8,227 bases of DNA from an uncultured Collinsella sp. (GTDB lineage Bacteria > Actinomycetota > Coriobacteriia > Coriobacteriales > Coriobacteriaceae), in assembly GCA_902490095.1 (NCBI GenBank), contig CABUCQ010000091.1, positions 1 through 8,227 on the forward strand, written 5' to 3'. Below, piece after piece: positions 6,649-8,227 of the stretch. The notes under the pieces were generated by a model, which was not told the DNA's origin, did not search any database, and saw nothing but the letters and a program-made list of their open reading frames with translations. Every line of letters begins with the position of its first letter. Positions within the stretch are counted from its first letter, which is position 1. The position numbers and the translations under genes were made by a program.

Positions 6649-6753
6649 GGGCCAACCTCCTTTTTTTGAATATCAGCGAGTGTAGCCCCAAATGACATCG
6701 TCACCGTATCAAAATTTGAATCGCAACAGGAAGCGACAAAGCGACGCAAACCC

Positions 6754-7359
6754 CTACCCCGCCTCGCGCATCCAGCGATCAAACGTCCCCACGCACACGC
6801 CCAGGCACTTTGCTGCCTGGCTGCGGGTAATATCGCCTGCCTCATAGCTATCGCGCACTAGCTCAAACTGAGGAGGGCACGGCTTGCGAGGTCGACCGAA
6901 ACGGACCCCTCGCGCCCGCGCCGCTGCAATTCCCTCCGCCTGGCGCCGATGGATATTCTCGCGTTCCACCTGCGCCACGTAGCTCAGCAGTTGCAGCACA
7001 ATATCGACAATCAGGGTGTTGGTCACATCCGGCGCGCCGCTGGCCCTGACACGCGTGTCAAGCAATGGCATGTCCAACACCACAATGGCAACCCCGAGCT
7101 CCTTGGTAATGCGCCGCCATTCCTCAAGAATCTCGGAGTAATTACGACCAAGTCGGTCGATAGAAAGCACCACCAGCACGTCCCCGTCTCCCAGAACGTG
7201 CAGCAGCTCGCGATAACGCGGTCGATCGAAGTCCTTGCCGCTCGCATGGTCGGCATAAATATTCGCCGAGCCCACGCCATAGGCGCCCAGCGCATCCAGC
7301 TGCCGATTAAGATTCTGATCGCGCGAACTCACCCGCGCATAACCGTACACCGTCGCCAT
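6754..7359 (-). CDS. Small serine recombinase (resolvase/invertase family)
   Basis: This encodes 201 residues from ATG at 7359, with a weak GGGGAT site upstream; a TTG at 7389 in frame has no ribosome binding site. The N-terminal catalytic domain starts TVYGYARVSSRDQN, giving nucleophile Ser11 with Arg9. Arg46 (DRPR), and Arg69 and Arg72 (SIDRLGRN), sit one residue beyond their gamma-delta resolvase counterparts (Arg8, Ser10, Arg45, Arg68, Arg71), so the active site looks intact. A long E helix (about 120-150, VERENIHRRQAEGIAAARAR) precedes GVRFGRPRKP and a C-terminal helix-turn-helix (about 165-198, ITRSQAAKCLGVCVGTFDRW). Size and layout fit a Hin/Tn3-type resolvase or invertase, not a large serine integrase. 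No transposase lies beside it. Inverted repeats immediately upstream (7379-7437) may be its sites. It could resolve dimers, invert DNA or be a transposon remnant. Confidence 0.9.
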   Translation of the reverse strand: MATVYGYARVSSRDQNLNRQLDALGAYGVGSANIYADHASGKDFDRPRYRELLHVLGDGDVLVVLSIDRLGRNYSEILEEWRRITKELGVAIVVLDMPLLDTRVRASGAPDVTNTLIVDIVLQLLSYVAQVERENIHRRQAEGIAAARARGVRFGRPRKPCPPQFELVRDSYEAGDITRSQAAKCLGVCVGTFDRWMREAG

Positions 7360-7378
7360 CTCATCCCCGCTTTCTTGT

Positions 7379-7437
7379 AAACCTGCCAAAAAGGGACAGG
7401 TTTATTTTGGTAGGTTCTACCTCTCAAATAGCAGGTA
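7379..7437. repeat. Cluster of inverted repeats upstream of the recombinase
   Basis: Three overlapping or adjacent dyads occur in under 60 bp: AAACCTG (7379-7385)/CAGGTTT (7397-7403), GGTAG-GTT-CTACC (7409-7421), and TACCT (7418-7422)/AGGTA (7433-7437). The core ACCT/AGGT recurs five times. They begin 20 bp upstream of the recombinase start, where res or autoregulatory sites of small serine recombinases often lie. This stretch is also more AT-rich than its surroundings. Confidence 0.45.
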
Positions 7438-7483
7438 AGCGGGCGGCCGAGCAGACGGCAAGGTAGCCACGATTCAAATGCGA

Positions 7484-7507
7484 AGGGCGGTCCCGAAAGG
7501 CCGCCCT
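7484..7507 (-). terminator. Hairpin after rnr, probable terminator
   Basis: AGGGCGGTC (7484-7492) pairs with GGCCGCCCT (7499-7507), one T-G wobble, with a 6-nt loop. It lies 30 nt past the rnr stop on the minus strand. The following sequence (TCGCATTTG) has only a weak U-tract, so termination may be incomplete. Confidence 0.55.
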
Positions 7508-7536
7508 CCGCTCCCCCACCATGAGTCGGGATTTGG

Positions 7537-8227
7537 CTAATGGATAAGCTTAAAGTCCAAGTGCCCACGCGTGGTATTGACGCGCGAGACCTCGACAATC
7601 ACGCGCTGCCCCAGCTCGTAACGAGTCCCCGTGTCGGCGCCCGTCAGCGTAAGCGCGTCCTCGTCGAACTCGAACCACTCGTTGCCCAGGCTCTTGATCG
7701 AAATCAAGCCTTCGACCTGCGTTAGATCCAAGCGCACAAAGAGGCCCATGCTGCTAACCCACGAGACGGTTCCGGCATAGCGCTCGCCCAGACGGTTCTC
7801 ATAGTACTGGGCAATCTTGATCTTTTGCGTCGCATGGCTGGCGGCATCTGCCGCGCGCTCGGCATCGCTGCATGCGCGGCAGATCTGCGGCAGAATGCGC
7901 GGCAGCGACTCGCGCCCCTTGCCGATCAGCCGCGGCGTACGGACCAAGGCGTCCTTGCCGCCGAGCTGCTCGTAGGCCAACTGCAGTTTGAGCACGCGGT
8001 GCACCACCAGATCGGGGTAGCGACGGATGGGACTCGTAAAGTGGCAGTAGCACGGCGCGGCGAGCGCAAAGTGGCCCTCGTTGCGCGGCTTGTACAGCGC
8101 GCGCTGCATGCTGCGCAGAAGCAGCATGTTGACGAGCGGTGCGTTGGCCGTACCGGCGGCAGCATCGACTGCGGCCTGCAGCTCATCGGGACTCCCCAGG
8201 GCAATACCGGCAGCACGGCGATCGTCG
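7537..8227 (-). CDS. rnr: Ribonuclease R, C-terminal 229 residues (5' end beyond window)
   Basis: The frame stays open to the right edge (last full codon 8226-8224) and ends with TAG at 7539-7537. The visible part begins DDRRAAGIALGSPDELQAAV and contains the end of the RNB catalytic domain: LLLRSMQRALYKPRNEGHFALA, then HFTSPIRRYPDLVVHRVLKL, a signature of RNase II/R proteins. A C-terminal S1 RNA-binding domain follows, from about GERYAGTVSWVSSMGLFVRLD to the end at DFKLIH. RNase R is a processive 3'-5' exoribonuclease that degrades structured RNA and takes part in rRNA and trans-translation quality control. There is no lysine-rich tail after S1, unlike E. coli RNase R. The S1 domain and the spacing fit RNase R over RNase II, though the cold-shock domains lie outside the window. 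Confidence 0.93.
   Translation of the reverse strand, partial: DDRRAAGIALGSPDELQAAVDAAAGTANAPLVNMLLLRSMQRALYKPRNEGHFALAAPCYCHFTSPIRRYPDLVVHRVLKLQLAYEQLGGKDALVRTPRLIGKGRESLPRILPQICRACSDAERAADAASHATQKIKIAQYYENRLGERYAGTVSWVSSMGLFVRLDLTQVEGLISIKSLGNEWFEFDEDALTLTGADTGTRYELGQRVIVEVSRVNTTRGHLDFKLIH

Noticed and set aside
6190..6669. A plus-strand 159-codon frame opposite the VanZ-like gene.
   Set aside because: The minus-strand frame has VanZ motifs, membrane segments and a ribosome binding site; the plus-strand product has none of these.
6729..6747. Short tandem AAGCGAC repeats downstream of the recombinase.
   Set aside because: Only two short units; too small to distinguish from chance, and no hairpin or T-tract is associated.

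Overview
This looks like ordinary chromosome from a GC-rich, Gram-positive-type gut bacterium. The best guess is an actinobacterium of the Coriobacteriia (Collinsella-like), judged from codon style, strong purine-rich ribosome binding sites with ATG/GTG/TTG starts, a Firmicute-type PTS sugar cluster and a VanZ-like protein. That assignment is an impression from protein style, not a database result. Nearly every gene is on the minus strand, so transcription runs from high to low coordinates.

Layout, low to high coordinate. (1) 1-145: two minus-strand tRNA genes, Glu(CTC) cut by the window edge and Gln(CTG), behind a well-formed promoter (190-218) with an AT-rich dyad upstream of it. (2) 422-832: the only plus-strand gene, a short protein resembling the N-terminal half of a MarR-like helix-turn-helix family but lacking the DNA-binding half. 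(3) 852-959: two tandem copies of a 46-bp imperfect palindrome between this gene and the convergent ArsC/Spx-family gene (967-1326). (4) 1419-5862: a four-gene cell-wall recycling operon, transcribed murR - murQ - murP - mupG. (5) 6067-6648: a VanZ-like membrane protein closed by a hairpin terminator. (6) 6754-7359: a small serine recombinase, with a cluster of inverted repeats directly upstream. (7) 7537 to the right edge: the C-terminal part of RNase R, followed by a hairpin.

The operon is the centre of the window. The gene set matches the mupG-murQ-murP-murR cluster of Staphylococcus aureus in a different order. The predicted pathway is: MurP (PTS EIIBC) imports and phosphorylates MurNAc-GlcNAc (or MurNAc); MupG splits MurNAc-6P-GlcNAc in the cytoplasm; MurQ removes the lactyl ether to give GlcNAc-6P and D-lactate; MurR, an RpiR-type regulator with a sugar-phosphate-binding SIS domain, controls the operon. 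No EIIA domain is present, so the phosphate must come from an EIIA encoded elsewhere. A strong intrinsic terminator lies inside the operon just before mupG, with its T-tract touching the mupG ribosome binding site.

I found no CRISPR array, complete insertion sequence or clear phage module. The least-explained items are the tandem palindromes at 852-959, the intra-operon terminator before mupG, the inverted-repeat cluster upstream of the recombinase, and the half-length regulator-like gene at 422-832.
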